Origin: CAZQYC01 sp043746555
GTDB lineage: Bacteria; Pseudomonadota; Gammaproteobacteria; Steroidobacterales; Steroidobacteraceae
Direction: 5' to 3'
Length of the DNA: 7,853 bases
Assembly: GCA_043746555.1 (NCBI GenBank)
Contig: JAYTQU010000180.1
Span: 1 to 7,853 of the forward strand
The position numbers and the translations under genes were made by a program. Positions 1-5,857 of this stretch are shown here, piece by piece (positions within the stretch are counted from its first letter, which is position 1; the number at the start of each line of letters is the position of its first letter). The notes below the pieces were generated by a model. It saw only the letters and a list, made by a program, of their open reading frames with translations. It did not search any database and was not told the DNA's origin.

Positions 1-919
1 TCGCTGCATCCGCAACTCCGAGCTCGTTTGCGACGGCGATGGCCGCCAAAGCATTGAGTACGTTATGCGTACCCGGCAAATTCAAACTGACGCGCAGCAT
101 CGCACGATCTTCGCGCACCACGTCGAAACTGGTTTGCAATCCGCGACGCTCGATGTTTGTCGCACGCACATCGGCGAGCGCATCGATTCCGTAAGTCACA
201 ATCGGTCGATTGATTCGCGGTAGTAAACTTGCGGCTTGCTCATCGTCGGCGCAGACCACCGCCAAGCCATAGAACGGCAAGTTGTGGAGAAAATCCACGA
301 AACTTTGTTTCAGCTTTTCGAAATCGCCATCGTGCGTCGCCAAATGATCGGCGTCGACATTGGTGACTATCGCGATCATCGGTTGCAAATGCATGAACGA
401 GGCATCGCTCTCGTCCGCTTCGGCGACCAGATATTTTCCCGCGCCCAAACGCGCGTTCGTGCCCGCGCTCTTCAATCGTCCGCCGATAACAAAAGTCGGA
501 TCGAGCCCGCCTTCCGCCAATAAACTCGACACCATGCTGGTCGTCGTGGTCTTGCCGTGCGTGCCGGCGACCGCAATCGAATAACGAAAGCGCATCAACT
601 CGCCGAGCATTTCCGCGCGTTTGACAATGGGAATACGTTGCGCGTGCGCCTCCACGACTTCAGGATTGTCTGAGGCGACCGCGGTGGATACCACCACCAC
701 ATCGGCATTGGCTACGTTTGCCGCGCTGTGACCCAACTTGATTTTTGCGCCTAAACTTTCCAAGCGGCGCGTGACTGCGTTGGGTTTCAAATCGGATCCC
801 TGAACTTGATAGCCGAGATTCAGCAGCACTTCGGCAATGCCGCCCATGCCCGCACCGCCGATACCGACGAAGTGAATGCTGCCGATGCGCCGCATGCGAT
901 CGTTCATCACAGCGCTCAT
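1..919 (-). CDS. murC: UDP-N-acetylmuramate-L-alanine ligase MurC, 5' part, C-terminus beyond left edge
   Basis: MurC commits UDP-MurNAc to peptide synthesis by adding L-alanine with ATP in the cytoplasm. The window has the first 306 residues of about 470, without a stop or frameshift. Reading the frame gives a Rossmann segment IHFVGIGGAGMGGIAE (15-30), VQGSD (39-43), the P-loop GTHGKTTTT (119-127), EADESDASF (167-175), TNVDADHL (186-193) and PGTHNVLNA (282-290), the last leading into the missing C-terminal ligase domain. The ATG at 919 overlaps the murG TGA (ATGA) and follows GGAGGT. Alternative in-frame ATGs at codons 5 and 9 are less well placed. By analogy with related clusters, murB, ddl or ftsQ would follow outside the window, but none of that is visible. 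Confidence 0.97.
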   Translation of the reverse strand, partial: MSAVMNDRMRRIGSIHFVGIGGAGMGGIAEVLLNLGYQVQGSDLKPNAVTRRLESLGAKIKLGHSAANVANADVVVVSTAVASDNPEVVEAHAQRIPIVKRAEMLGELMRFRYSIAVAGTHGKTTTTSMVSSLLAEGGLDPTFVIGGRLKSAGTNARLGAGKYLVAEADESDASFMHLQPMIAIVTNVDADHLATHDGDFEKLKQSFVDFLHNLPFYGLAVVCADDEQAASLLPRINRPIVTYGIDALADVRATNIERRGLQTSFDVVREDRAMLRVSLNLPGTHNVLNALAAIAVANELGVADAA

Positions 920-2031
920 GCGGTACCTCCCGCAACGGCTATGCAGGTGTCGGCCAGGCGGACGTCGGCGTCCACGATCGCTTGCGCGCGCGCATTGCGC
1001 GCCATTCGCAATAGTCGTTCGCGACCGGCGCTGAACAATTTTTCCAACTCTTGTGCTAAGCGCTGTGGCGTCAATTCGGTTTCCGGAATCAACACCGCCG
1101 CATCGGATTGCACTAAAAATTGCGCGTTGCGAGTTTGATGATCGTCAACCGCCTGCGCGAATGGAACAAACACCGCGCCGACTCCCGCTGCCGCAAGCTC
1201 GGAAACGGTGAGCGCACCGGCACGACAGACAACTAAGTCCGCCCAACCGTAGGTGTGCGCCATATCGTCGATGAATGCGCGCACTTGCGCAATGACACCA
1301 TGCTGCCCATACACGTCGGATGTGTGTTGCAGGTGACGCTCACCCGCTTGATGAATCACTTGCGGTCGCAATGCCTCGGGCAGCAGCGCAAGTGCCGCAG
1401 GGACTACGGCGTTTAAGCGTGCCGCGCCTTGACTCCCGCCCATGACAAAGAGATGCAACGGACCTTGGTGCTCCGCAAAACGCAATTCCGGCGGCGACAG
1501 TTGCACGATCTCGCGCCGCACCGGATTCCCCACCGCTTGCGCTTGAGTCGCGCTTGAAAAACTATTTGGAAATGCTTCGAGTACGCGCGTTGCAAGATGC
1601 GCCAATAATCTATTGGTCATTCCGGCCACGGCGTTTTGCTCGTGAATCACCAGCGGCTTGCGCAGCAACCACGCGGCGATGCCACCCGGTCCGGAAACAA
1701 ATCCACCCGCGCCGAGAACGACATCGGGACAGCGGCGACGAATCACTTGAATGCTCTGGCCGATCGCGCGCAACAAACGAAACGGCGCGAGTACCCAGGT
1801 CAGCAAACCTTTGCCGCGCACGCCGCTAAATGAAATCCATTCCATCGGGATTTGCGCGGGCGGCACCAAACGCGCTTCGAGTCCTCGCTCGGTACCCAGC
1901 CACACCGGTTCGAATCCGCGTTCACGCAACACGCGCGCGGCGGCGAGCGCCGGAAATACATGGCCGCCGGTTCCGCCCGCCATAATGAGAACAGTGCGCG
2001 AAGCCGCACTCGTCGATGCTAGACGCGTCAT
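916..2031 (-). CDS. murG: Lipid II synthase MurG (UDP-GlcNAc transferase)
   Basis: MurG is a peripheral membrane GT-B glycosyltransferase on the cytoplasmic face; it transfers GlcNAc from UDP-GlcNAc to lipid I, forming lipid II. The product is 371 residues, slightly longer than the E. coli protein. It shows the first glycine loop GGTGGH (19-24), GAGGFVSGPGG (107-117), HEQNAVAG (130-137), VGNPVR (167-172), the second glycine loop GGSQGA (198-203), CRAGALTVSELAAAG (269-283) with the Glu expected to contact the nucleotide sugar, and DDHQTRNAQFL (296-306). The start has a 12-residue leader before the first beta strand (VLIMAGG). Both ends are ATGA overlaps, with ftsW upstream and murC downstream. 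Confidence 0.97.
   Translation of the reverse strand: MTRLASTSAASRTVLIMAGGTGGHVFPALAAARVLRERGFEPVWLGTERGLEARLVPPAQIPMEWISFSGVRGKGLLTWVLAPFRLLRAIGQSIQVIRRRCPDVVLGAGGFVSGPGGIAAWLLRKPLVIHEQNAVAGMTNRLLAHLATRVLEAFPNSFSSATQAQAVGNPVRREIVQLSPPELRFAEHQGPLHLFVMGGSQGAARLNAVVPAALALLPEALRPQVIHQAGERHLQHTSDVYGQHGVIAQVRAFIDDMAHTYGWADLVVCRAGALTVSELAAAGVGAVFVPFAQAVDDHQTRNAQFLVQSDAAVLIPETELTPQRLAQELEKLFSAGRERLLRMARNARAQAIVDADVRLADTCIAVAGGTA
925..930 (-). promoter_or_regulatory. Strong ribosome binding site of murC
   Basis: GGAGGT lies five bases before the ATG at 919, within the last codons of murG. It is the best Shine-Dalgarno match I found in the window and fixes the murC start. Confidence 0.8.
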
Positions 2032-3224
2032 GCGTCGCGCTCCTTGATGCTTGCGGCACGCGGTATCGCGGTACGGCCGGACAAACTCGATTCGTGATGA
2101 ATGCGCATCACGAGCCCCAACCAACCGAGCGTCACCAACATGCTCGAACCGCCGGATGACAAGAACGGCAATGTGAGGCCCTTGGTCGGCAACAATCCCA
2201 TGTTCACACCGACGTTGACGATGGTTTGCAGCGCAAGCCAAATACCAAACGACGCCGCAACAAAAGCTTGATATGAAAGCCCCGCCACCGCCGCGAGTCG
2301 CGATATATGCAGCGCCCGCGCGACAACCACCGCAACCAGCGCAAGCATAGCGATAACGCCAACCAATCCGAGCTCTTCGGCAAGCACTGCAAACACAAAG
2401 TCGGTGTGTGCTTCCGGCAAGTAAAATAATTTTTGCACACTCGATCCAAGGCCAACACCGAACCATTCGCCGCGACCGATCGCGATCAACGATTGCACGA
2501 GTTGAAAACCCTTACCAAACGGATCGTCGAACGGATTTGCGAAATTAGTGACACGCGCAAGACGATAAGGCGAGACGATCGCGAGCAACGCCAATAAGGC
2601 GATGGCGACTGCCGCGATTCCAAGGAAGTGCCGCAGCTTGACGCCGGCGAGGAACAATATGCCCATGCCGGTTGCCAACATGACGGCGGCTGCGCCCAGG
2701 TCCGGCTCAAGTAAAAGCAAAGCCGCCGCAACACCGAGAACGGCGAGCGGCTTGACGACGCCCTGCACGCTCTCACGCAATTCGTCTTGCCGTCGCACAA
2801 TGTAACTTGCGAGATACATCAGAAGCAGCACGCGCGCCAGCTCGGACACTTGAAAGTACATGAGACCGGTTGGAAGCCAACGCCGACTGCCGTTTACTTG
2901 ATGACCGACGCCGGGAATCAGCACAATTGCCAACAGTGCGAAGGCCACGATCAAAAGTGGAAACGCCAGCCGTTGCCACAAAGCGGTTGGGAACATGCAC
3001 ATGACGGTAGCCGCCGCACCGCCGAGCACAATGGCGATGACTTGGCGTTTCAAATAATAGAAGGGGTCGCCGAAGTCGTTGGCTGCAACGGTGATCGACG
3101 CCGAAGTCACCATAATTAAACCGAACAACAACAGTCCCGCGACAGCGAGTGTCAGCGGCGCATCGAACGTGAATCGTCGCGAACGAGTGCCGGAGCGCGC
3201 GAATGTCAGCGTGGCGGCGCTCAT
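2028..3224 (-). CDS. ftsW: Septal peptidoglycan glycosyltransferase FtsW (SEDS family)
   Basis: FtsW is the division-specific SEDS glycosyltransferase of the inner membrane; with FtsI it polymerises lipid II at the septum. The product is 398 residues with about ten hydrophobic segments. Motifs include GVGHQVNGSRRWL (105-117), PDLGAAAV (174-181), a large periplasmic loop (about 219-280) with NPFDDPFGKGFQ (230-241), PEAHTDF (270-276) and LPTKGLTLPFLSSGGSS (345-361). The Asp of HTDF (275) matches the proposed catalytic residue of the family. The SEDS motif commonly written FQPSE reads FQVSE here (125-129). I chose the ATG at 3224 because it overlaps the murD TGA and has GGGAG eight bases upstream; an in-frame extension to 3410 would lie wholly inside murD. 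The TGA overlaps the murG ATG. Confidence 0.96.
   Translation of the reverse strand: MSAATLTFARSGTRSRRFTFDAPLTLAVAGLLLFGLIMVTSASITVAANDFGDPFYYLKRQVIAIVLGGAAATVMCMFPTALWQRLAFPLLIVAFALLAIVLIPGVGHQVNGSRRWLPTGLMYFQVSELARVLLLMYLASYIVRRQDELRESVQGVVKPLAVLGVAAALLLLEPDLGAAAVMLATGMGILFLAGVKLRHFLGIAAVAIALLALLAIVSPYRLARVTNFANPFDDPFGKGFQLVQSLIAIGRGEWFGVGLGSSVQKLFYLPEAHTDFVFAVLAEELGLVGVIAMLALVAVVVARALHISRLAAVAGLSYQAFVAASFGIWLALQTIVNVGVNMGLLPTKGLTLPFLSSGGSSMLVTLGWLGLVMRIHHESSLSGRTAIPRAASIKERDA
2040..2045 (-). promoter_or_regulatory. Ribosome binding site of murG
   Basis: AAGGAG lies eight bases upstream of the murG ATG at 2031, inside the 3' end of ftsW. It decides for this start over in-frame extensions reaching back to 2466, which would run antiparallel to no known domain and lie inside ftsW. 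Confidence 0.75.
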
Positions 3225-4570
3225 GCTTGCAACTCCCGAGGTTGCAACTCTCGTACCGCAGCAGCAAACGATTCGCCGCGATGCGCGTAATCGCGAAACA
3301 TATCGAGACTTGCGCAAGCAGGCGACAACAAAACAGTATCGCCGGACAGCGCAACGCCTGCGGACCGTGCAACAGCGCTTGCCATACTGCTCGCGAATTC
3401 GCATTTGCAAACGTGCGCCAACGCGGCCGCCAATTGTTTAGCATCTTGACCGATAAGCACGACGAGCCGCACTTTTCCTTTGAATGCGGCGGCAAGCGGC
3501 GCGAAATCTTGTCCCTTGCCTTGACCTCCAGCGATCACGATCAATGGTCCGCTCATGCCGGTGACCGCCGCCAGCGTCGCGCCGACATTGGTACCTTTGG
3601 AATCGTCGATATAACGTACGCCTTTGACTTCGGCGACTAACTGCGCGCGATGCGGCAATCCCGAAAAATCGCGCAGTGCATTAACGCACGCGCCGCGGTC
3701 GAGTCTTAGCGCTTCGCAGATCGCCAATGCGGCAAGCGCATTGGCCGCATTGTGTAAGCCACTCAATTTCAATTCCGACATCGCAATCAACGGCACGCCG
3801 TGGCGTGTCAACTCGACGTCCGCGCCGACGCCTTTGATCGAATAAGACGCATCGCTATTTTGGCGTACGCTAAAGCTAATCGTCGTTTGATCGTGCTTTG
3901 GCATTGCGCGCACGCGTTCGTCGTCAGCATTGATGACGGCAATCTCGGCGCGATCGAAGATGCGGGCCTTCGCGGCGGCATACGCATTCATATCGTCGTA
4001 ACGATCGAGATGATCGGCCGTGACATTGAGCACCGCCGCGGCAACGAGTTTGAGCGAATGCGTAGTCTCGAGTTGATAGCTCGATAGTTCGAGCACATAA
4101 AGTTCGGGCGTTGCGGTTTCGAAAAGATCAAGCGCCGGCCTGCCGAGATTTCCACCCGCTAACGTGCGTTTGCCGGCGACATCGGCCATGTGTGCAACCA
4201 TCGTGGTTACCGTGCTCTTCCCATTGGTGCCGGTGATTCCGACCACCGGCACATTGGCGCTGCGAGCAAATAACTCGATGTCGCCGATGATGGGAATATT
4301 GCGCCGCATCGCCGCCTGCAGAATCGGTTCACGCAACGACACGCCAGGCGAAGCGATAACTTCGACGGCATCTTCCAGAACAGACACATCGAATCCACCA
4401 ACGCGAATCTCGATTTCCGGCGCCAGTTTTTGCAGCGCTGTAATCTCGGGCGGCGTACTGCGACTGTCGATCACCGTGACGCGCCGATGTCGCTCGTGCA
4501 AATAACGCGCGCACGATAACCCGGTCTTTCCCAGACCGACAATTACTGTTTTTGCGTTCGACTTTTGCAC
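3221..4570 (-). CDS. murD: UDP-N-acetylmuramoylalanine-D-glutamate ligase MurD (GTG start)
   Basis: MurD is a cytoplasmic ligase that adds D-glutamate to UDP-MurNAc-L-Ala using ATP. The 449-residue product is close to the usual length. It shows an N-terminal Rossmann segment VIVGLGKTGLS (9-19), the P-loop GTNGKST (114-120), ELSSYQLE (161-168), NVTADHLDRY (182-191) followed by the Lys expected to be carbamylated (201), GLPHR (304-308), DDSKGTNVGAT (322-332) and LSPACASLDMF (415-425). The start is GTG at 4570: TAA lies in frame two codons upstream, and the next options would cut into the Rossmann fold. The upstream sequence has no good ribosome site, so initiation may depend on ribosomes ending at the overlapping TAG of the small ORF. 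The TGA overlaps the ftsW ATG (ATGA). Confidence 0.97.
   Translation of the reverse strand: MQKSNAKTVIVGLGKTGLSCARYLHERHRRVTVIDSRSTPPEITALQKLAPEIEIRVGGFDVSVLEDAVEVIASPGVSLREPILQAAMRRNIPIIGDIELFARSANVPVVGITGTNGKSTVTTMVAHMADVAGKRTLAGGNLGRPALDLFETATPELYVLELSSYQLETTHSLKLVAAAVLNVTADHLDRYDDMNAYAAAKARIFDRAEIAVINADDERVRAMPKHDQTTISFSVRQNSDASYSIKGVGADVELTRHGVPLIAMSELKLSGLHNAANALAALAICEALRLDRGACVNALRDFSGLPHRAQLVAEVKGVRYIDDSKGTNVGATLAAVTGMSGPLIVIAGGQGKGQDFAPLAAAFKGKVRLVVLIGQDAKQLAAALAHVCKCEFASSMASAVARSAGVALSGDTVLLSPACASLDMFRDYAHRGESFAAAVRELQPRELQA
3227..3250 (-). repeat. Short direct repeat (9 bp, period 15) at the end of murD
   Basis: GAGTTGCAA occurs at 3242-3250 and again at 3227-3235. The two copies encode the duplicated ELQ of the MurD tail ELQPRELQA. 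The second copy contributes to the ftsW ribosome site. A local slippage duplication is plausible; it has no clear function. Confidence 0.5.
3233..3237 (-). promoter_or_regulatory. Ribosome binding site of ftsW
   Basis: GGGAG lies eight bases upstream of the ATG at 3224, inside the last codons of murD. It fixes the ftsW start at the ATGA overlap rather than at upstream in-frame starts such as 3410. Confidence 0.7.
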
Positions 4571-4740
4571 TAGTTACCCAACTCGACGTTGCGATGCTTT
4601 CGGTCGAAGACTTCTTTCAGGGCCGCCGTAAACCCGTCCATGGGGGCTGCCACAAAAACATCCTGTTTTTGAGGCCCCTGAAAGAAGTCTTCGACCGAAA
4701 GCATCGCAACTTCACTCGCTACACATCGCGGCGTTGCCAT
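4570..4740 (-). CDS. Possible 56-codon ORF bridging mraY and murD
   Basis: An uninterrupted ORF fills the spacer exactly. Its ATG shares one base with the mraY TGA (TGATG) and its TAG shares one base with the murD GTG (TAGTG). AAAGG lies seven bases upstream of the ATG. The peptide starts MATPRCVASE and ends HRNVELGN. About 43 of its codons are read through the inverted-repeat element at 4585-4713, and I recognise no protein family, signal peptide or membrane segment. It may be translated mainly to carry ribosomes from mraY to murD, which has only a poor ribosome site of its own. Equally, the frame may be a by-product of the insertion. The overlaps on both sides are seen directly; translation and function are inference. 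Confidence 0.3.
   Translation of the reverse strand: MATPRCVASEVAMLSVEDFFQGPQKQDVFVAAPMDGFTAALKEVFDRKHRNVELGN
4585..4713. mobile_element. MITE-like or REP-like palindromic element inserted between mraY and murD
   Basis: The element has 35-bp arms at 4588-4622 and 4676-4710 that are perfect reverse complements (outer end GTTGCGATGC, inner end TTTCAGGG), separated by 53 bases. One mismatch and two further pairs (4585-4587 with 4711-4713) extend the arms to 38 bp. Directly outside lie 4-bp GAGT repeats (coding-strand sense) at 4714-4717 and 4581-4584, as expected for a target-site duplication. It has no transposase gene and is far too short for one, so it would have moved with help in trans. 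It resembles the non-autonomous palindromic repeats dispersed in many gammaproteobacterial genomes, but I cannot name a family and see only this copy. In mRNA it would form a very stable stem, yet essential genes lie downstream. Confidence 0.65.
4653..4671. repeat. Inner hairpin of the palindromic element
   Basis: Within the 53-base centre of the element there is a perfect 8-bp inverted repeat (CAAAAACA/TGTTTTTG) with a 3-base loop. Nested inside the long arms, it would form a second stem-loop in RNA. Its A/T-only core and lack of a GC-rich stem argue against an intrinsic terminator. Confidence 0.6.
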
Positions 4741-5822
4741 CACCTTACCTTTAAGGTGGCCAAGCCAACCAAAACTAAAATCACCGTCAATATCCAAAAG
4801 CGCACGATCACTTTCGGTTCGGCCCAGCCTTTCAATTCGAAGTGGTGATGAATCGGCGCCATCTTGAAAATTCGCTTGCCGCGAAGTTTGTAAGAGCCCA
4901 CTTGCAACATCACGGATACGGTTTCCATCACGAACACGCCACCCATGACGAACAGCACGAGCTCCTGCCGAACGATGACGGCAACGACGCCGAGTGCCGC
5001 GCCGAGCGCAAGCGCGCCGATGTCGCCCATGAATACTTGTGCGGGATAGGTGTTGAACCACAAGAACCCGAGCCCGGCGCCAACTAGCGACGCACAGAAA
5101 ACCAACAGCTCGCCGGTGCCGGGCACATGAGGAATGCCGAGGTATTCGGAAAACACGGCGTTACCGGTGAGATACGCGAACACACCGAGTGCGCCGCCGA
5201 CCAAGACGGCGGGAAGTATGGCGAGGCCATCGAGACCATCGGTGAGATTGACGCCATTGCTTGAACCGACGATGACGAAGTACGTCAACGCAATGAAGCC
5301 GACGCCGAGCGGTAGTTCAACGGTCTTGAAAAAGGGAACATAAAGCGCCGTCTCGACCGAAGACTTTGCCGTGTAGTACAGAAATACCGCGCAACCCAAT
5401 GCGATCAGCGATTGCCAGGAATACTTGTAGCGGCCGATTAGTCCGCGACTATTGCCAACCACCAGCTTTAGATAGTCGTCCCAGAAACCGATCAAACCAA
5501 ATGCCAACGTCACAATCACCGTGACCCACACAAAGCGGTTACCGAGATCTGCCCACAATAATGTTCCCGCAGTGATGGCCACTAAGATCAACGCGCCACC
5601 CATCGTCGGCGTTCCTTTCTTTTGCAAATGCGACTGCGGACCGTCGCTGCGGATGTTTTGCCCGATTTGCCGCTGCGTAAATTTCTTGATCATCCACGGC
5701 CCAATGGCGAACGACAATACCAATGCCGTAAGCGCCGCCAAGATCGCACGCAACGTGAGATAGCTGAAGACACGGAAGCCGGAGATGTGCGTTTCGAGAA
5801 ATTGCGATAGATAGAGGAGCAA
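4740..5822 (-). CDS. mraY: Phospho-N-acetylmuramoyl-pentapeptide transferase MraY (TTG start)
   Basis: MraY is an inner-membrane enzyme that transfers phospho-MurNAc-pentapeptide from UDP to undecaprenyl phosphate, making lipid I; it belongs to the polyprenyl-phosphate N-acetylhexosamine-1-phosphate transferase superfamily. The product is 360 residues, the same length as E. coli MraY. It shows about ten hydrophobic segments, GTPTMGG (70-76), the Asp pair DD (115-116), NLTDGLDGLA (192-201), FMGDIGALALG (264-274, with the Mg-binding Asp267) and the HHH loop (325-327), and it ends in GLATLKVR as in E. coli. The start at 5822 is TTG: no ATG or GTG lies between it and the murF stop, and TTG gives the expected N-terminus and length. 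The stop TGA at 4740-4742 overlaps an ATG that opens a small ORF instead of murD. Confidence 0.97.
   Translation of the reverse strand: MLLYLSQFLETHISGFRVFSYLTLRAILAALTALVLSFAIGPWMIKKFTQRQIGQNIRSDGPQSHLQKKGTPTMGGALILVAITAGTLLWADLGNRFVWVTVIVTLAFGLIGFWDDYLKLVVGNSRGLIGRYKYSWQSLIALGCAVFLYYTAKSSVETALYVPFFKTVELPLGVGFIALTYFVIVGSSNGVNLTDGLDGLAILPAVLVGGALGVFAYLTGNAVFSEYLGIPHVPGTGELLVFCASLVGAGLGFLWFNTYPAQVFMGDIGALALGAALGVVAVIVRQELVLFVMGGVFVMETVSVMLQVGSYKLRGKRIFKMAPIHHHFELKGWAEPKVIVRFWILTVILVLVGLATLKVR
4741..4758 (-). other. Small hairpin at the 3' end of mraY
   Basis: The last codons of mraY form a perfect 7-bp inverted repeat (CACCTTA/TAAGGTG) with a 4-nt loop, ending one base before the final base of the stop codon. 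It overlaps AAAGG at 4748-4752, seven bases before the ATG at 4740, so in mRNA it could mask that ribosome site. No T-run follows, so it is not a terminator. The codons are constrained by the conserved ATLKVR ending, so the symmetry may be incidental. Confidence 0.3.
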
Positions 5823-5857
5823 GATGAGGTACCTTTTCGTTTTAGTTATTCGACGCC
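5823..5857 (-). other. murF-mraY spacer with mraY ribosome binding site
   Basis: This 35-nt gap is one of two junctions in the window where adjacent genes do not overlap. It is A-rich on the coding strand and contains AAGG at 5832-5835, nine bases before the TTG start of mraY. No hairpin or T-tract typical of an intrinsic terminator is visible, so transcription should read through. The AAGG placement supports the TTG start. Confidence 0.6.

Larger units (their letters stand above)
4581..4717. repeat. 4-bp direct repeats (GAGT) flanking the palindromic element
   Basis: Read on the coding strand, GAGT at 4714-4717 abuts the left end of the extended inverted repeat and GAGT at 4581-4584 abuts the right end. 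The match becomes 5 bp (CGAGT) if the terminal C of the element is counted as target. This fits a target-site duplication, but a repeat this short can arise by chance. Confidence 0.45.

Noticed and set aside
264..274. MraY GDIGALALG (coordinates are residues) with Ala where E. coli has Ser
   Set aside because: The Ala form is familiar from other proteobacterial MraY proteins and the Mg-binding Asp is kept, so it is not notable.
806..1138. 110-codon plus-strand ORF opposite murC and murG
   Set aside because: It is antisense to two confidently identified essential genes and has low-complexity Ala/Arg/Ser composition.
2032..2466. N-terminal extension of MurG (516-residue version)
   Set aside because: The extra residues are a shifted frame of ftsW; the ATG at 2031 has AAGGAG upstream, overlaps the ftsW stop and gives the usual MurG N-terminus.
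3225..3410. N-terminal extension of FtsW (460-residue version)
   Set aside because: The added part is an alternative frame of murD with many Arg and Cys; the ATG at 3224 has a proper ribosome site and the ATGA overlap.
2773..3495. 240-codon minus-strand ORF across the murD/ftsW boundary
   Set aside because: It lies wholly inside the real frames of murD and ftsW, is rich in Arg and Cys and low in family-like motifs, and is a shadow frame of GC-rich coding sequence.
4588..4710. The long inverted repeat as an intrinsic transcription terminator
   Set aside because: No T-run follows the stem on either strand, the inner hairpin is A/T-rich, and essential genes of the same operon lie downstream.
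4552..4848. 98-codon plus-strand ORF over the palindromic element
   Set aside because: It is open because the inverted arms give nearly the same peptide on both strands; it runs antisense into murD and mraY and shows no protein family signature.
4570..5061. 163-codon minus-strand ORF ending at the murD start
   Set aside because: Its first two thirds are an alternative frame of mraY. Only the last 56 codons, after the ATG at 4740, lie outside mraY, and these are reported separately.
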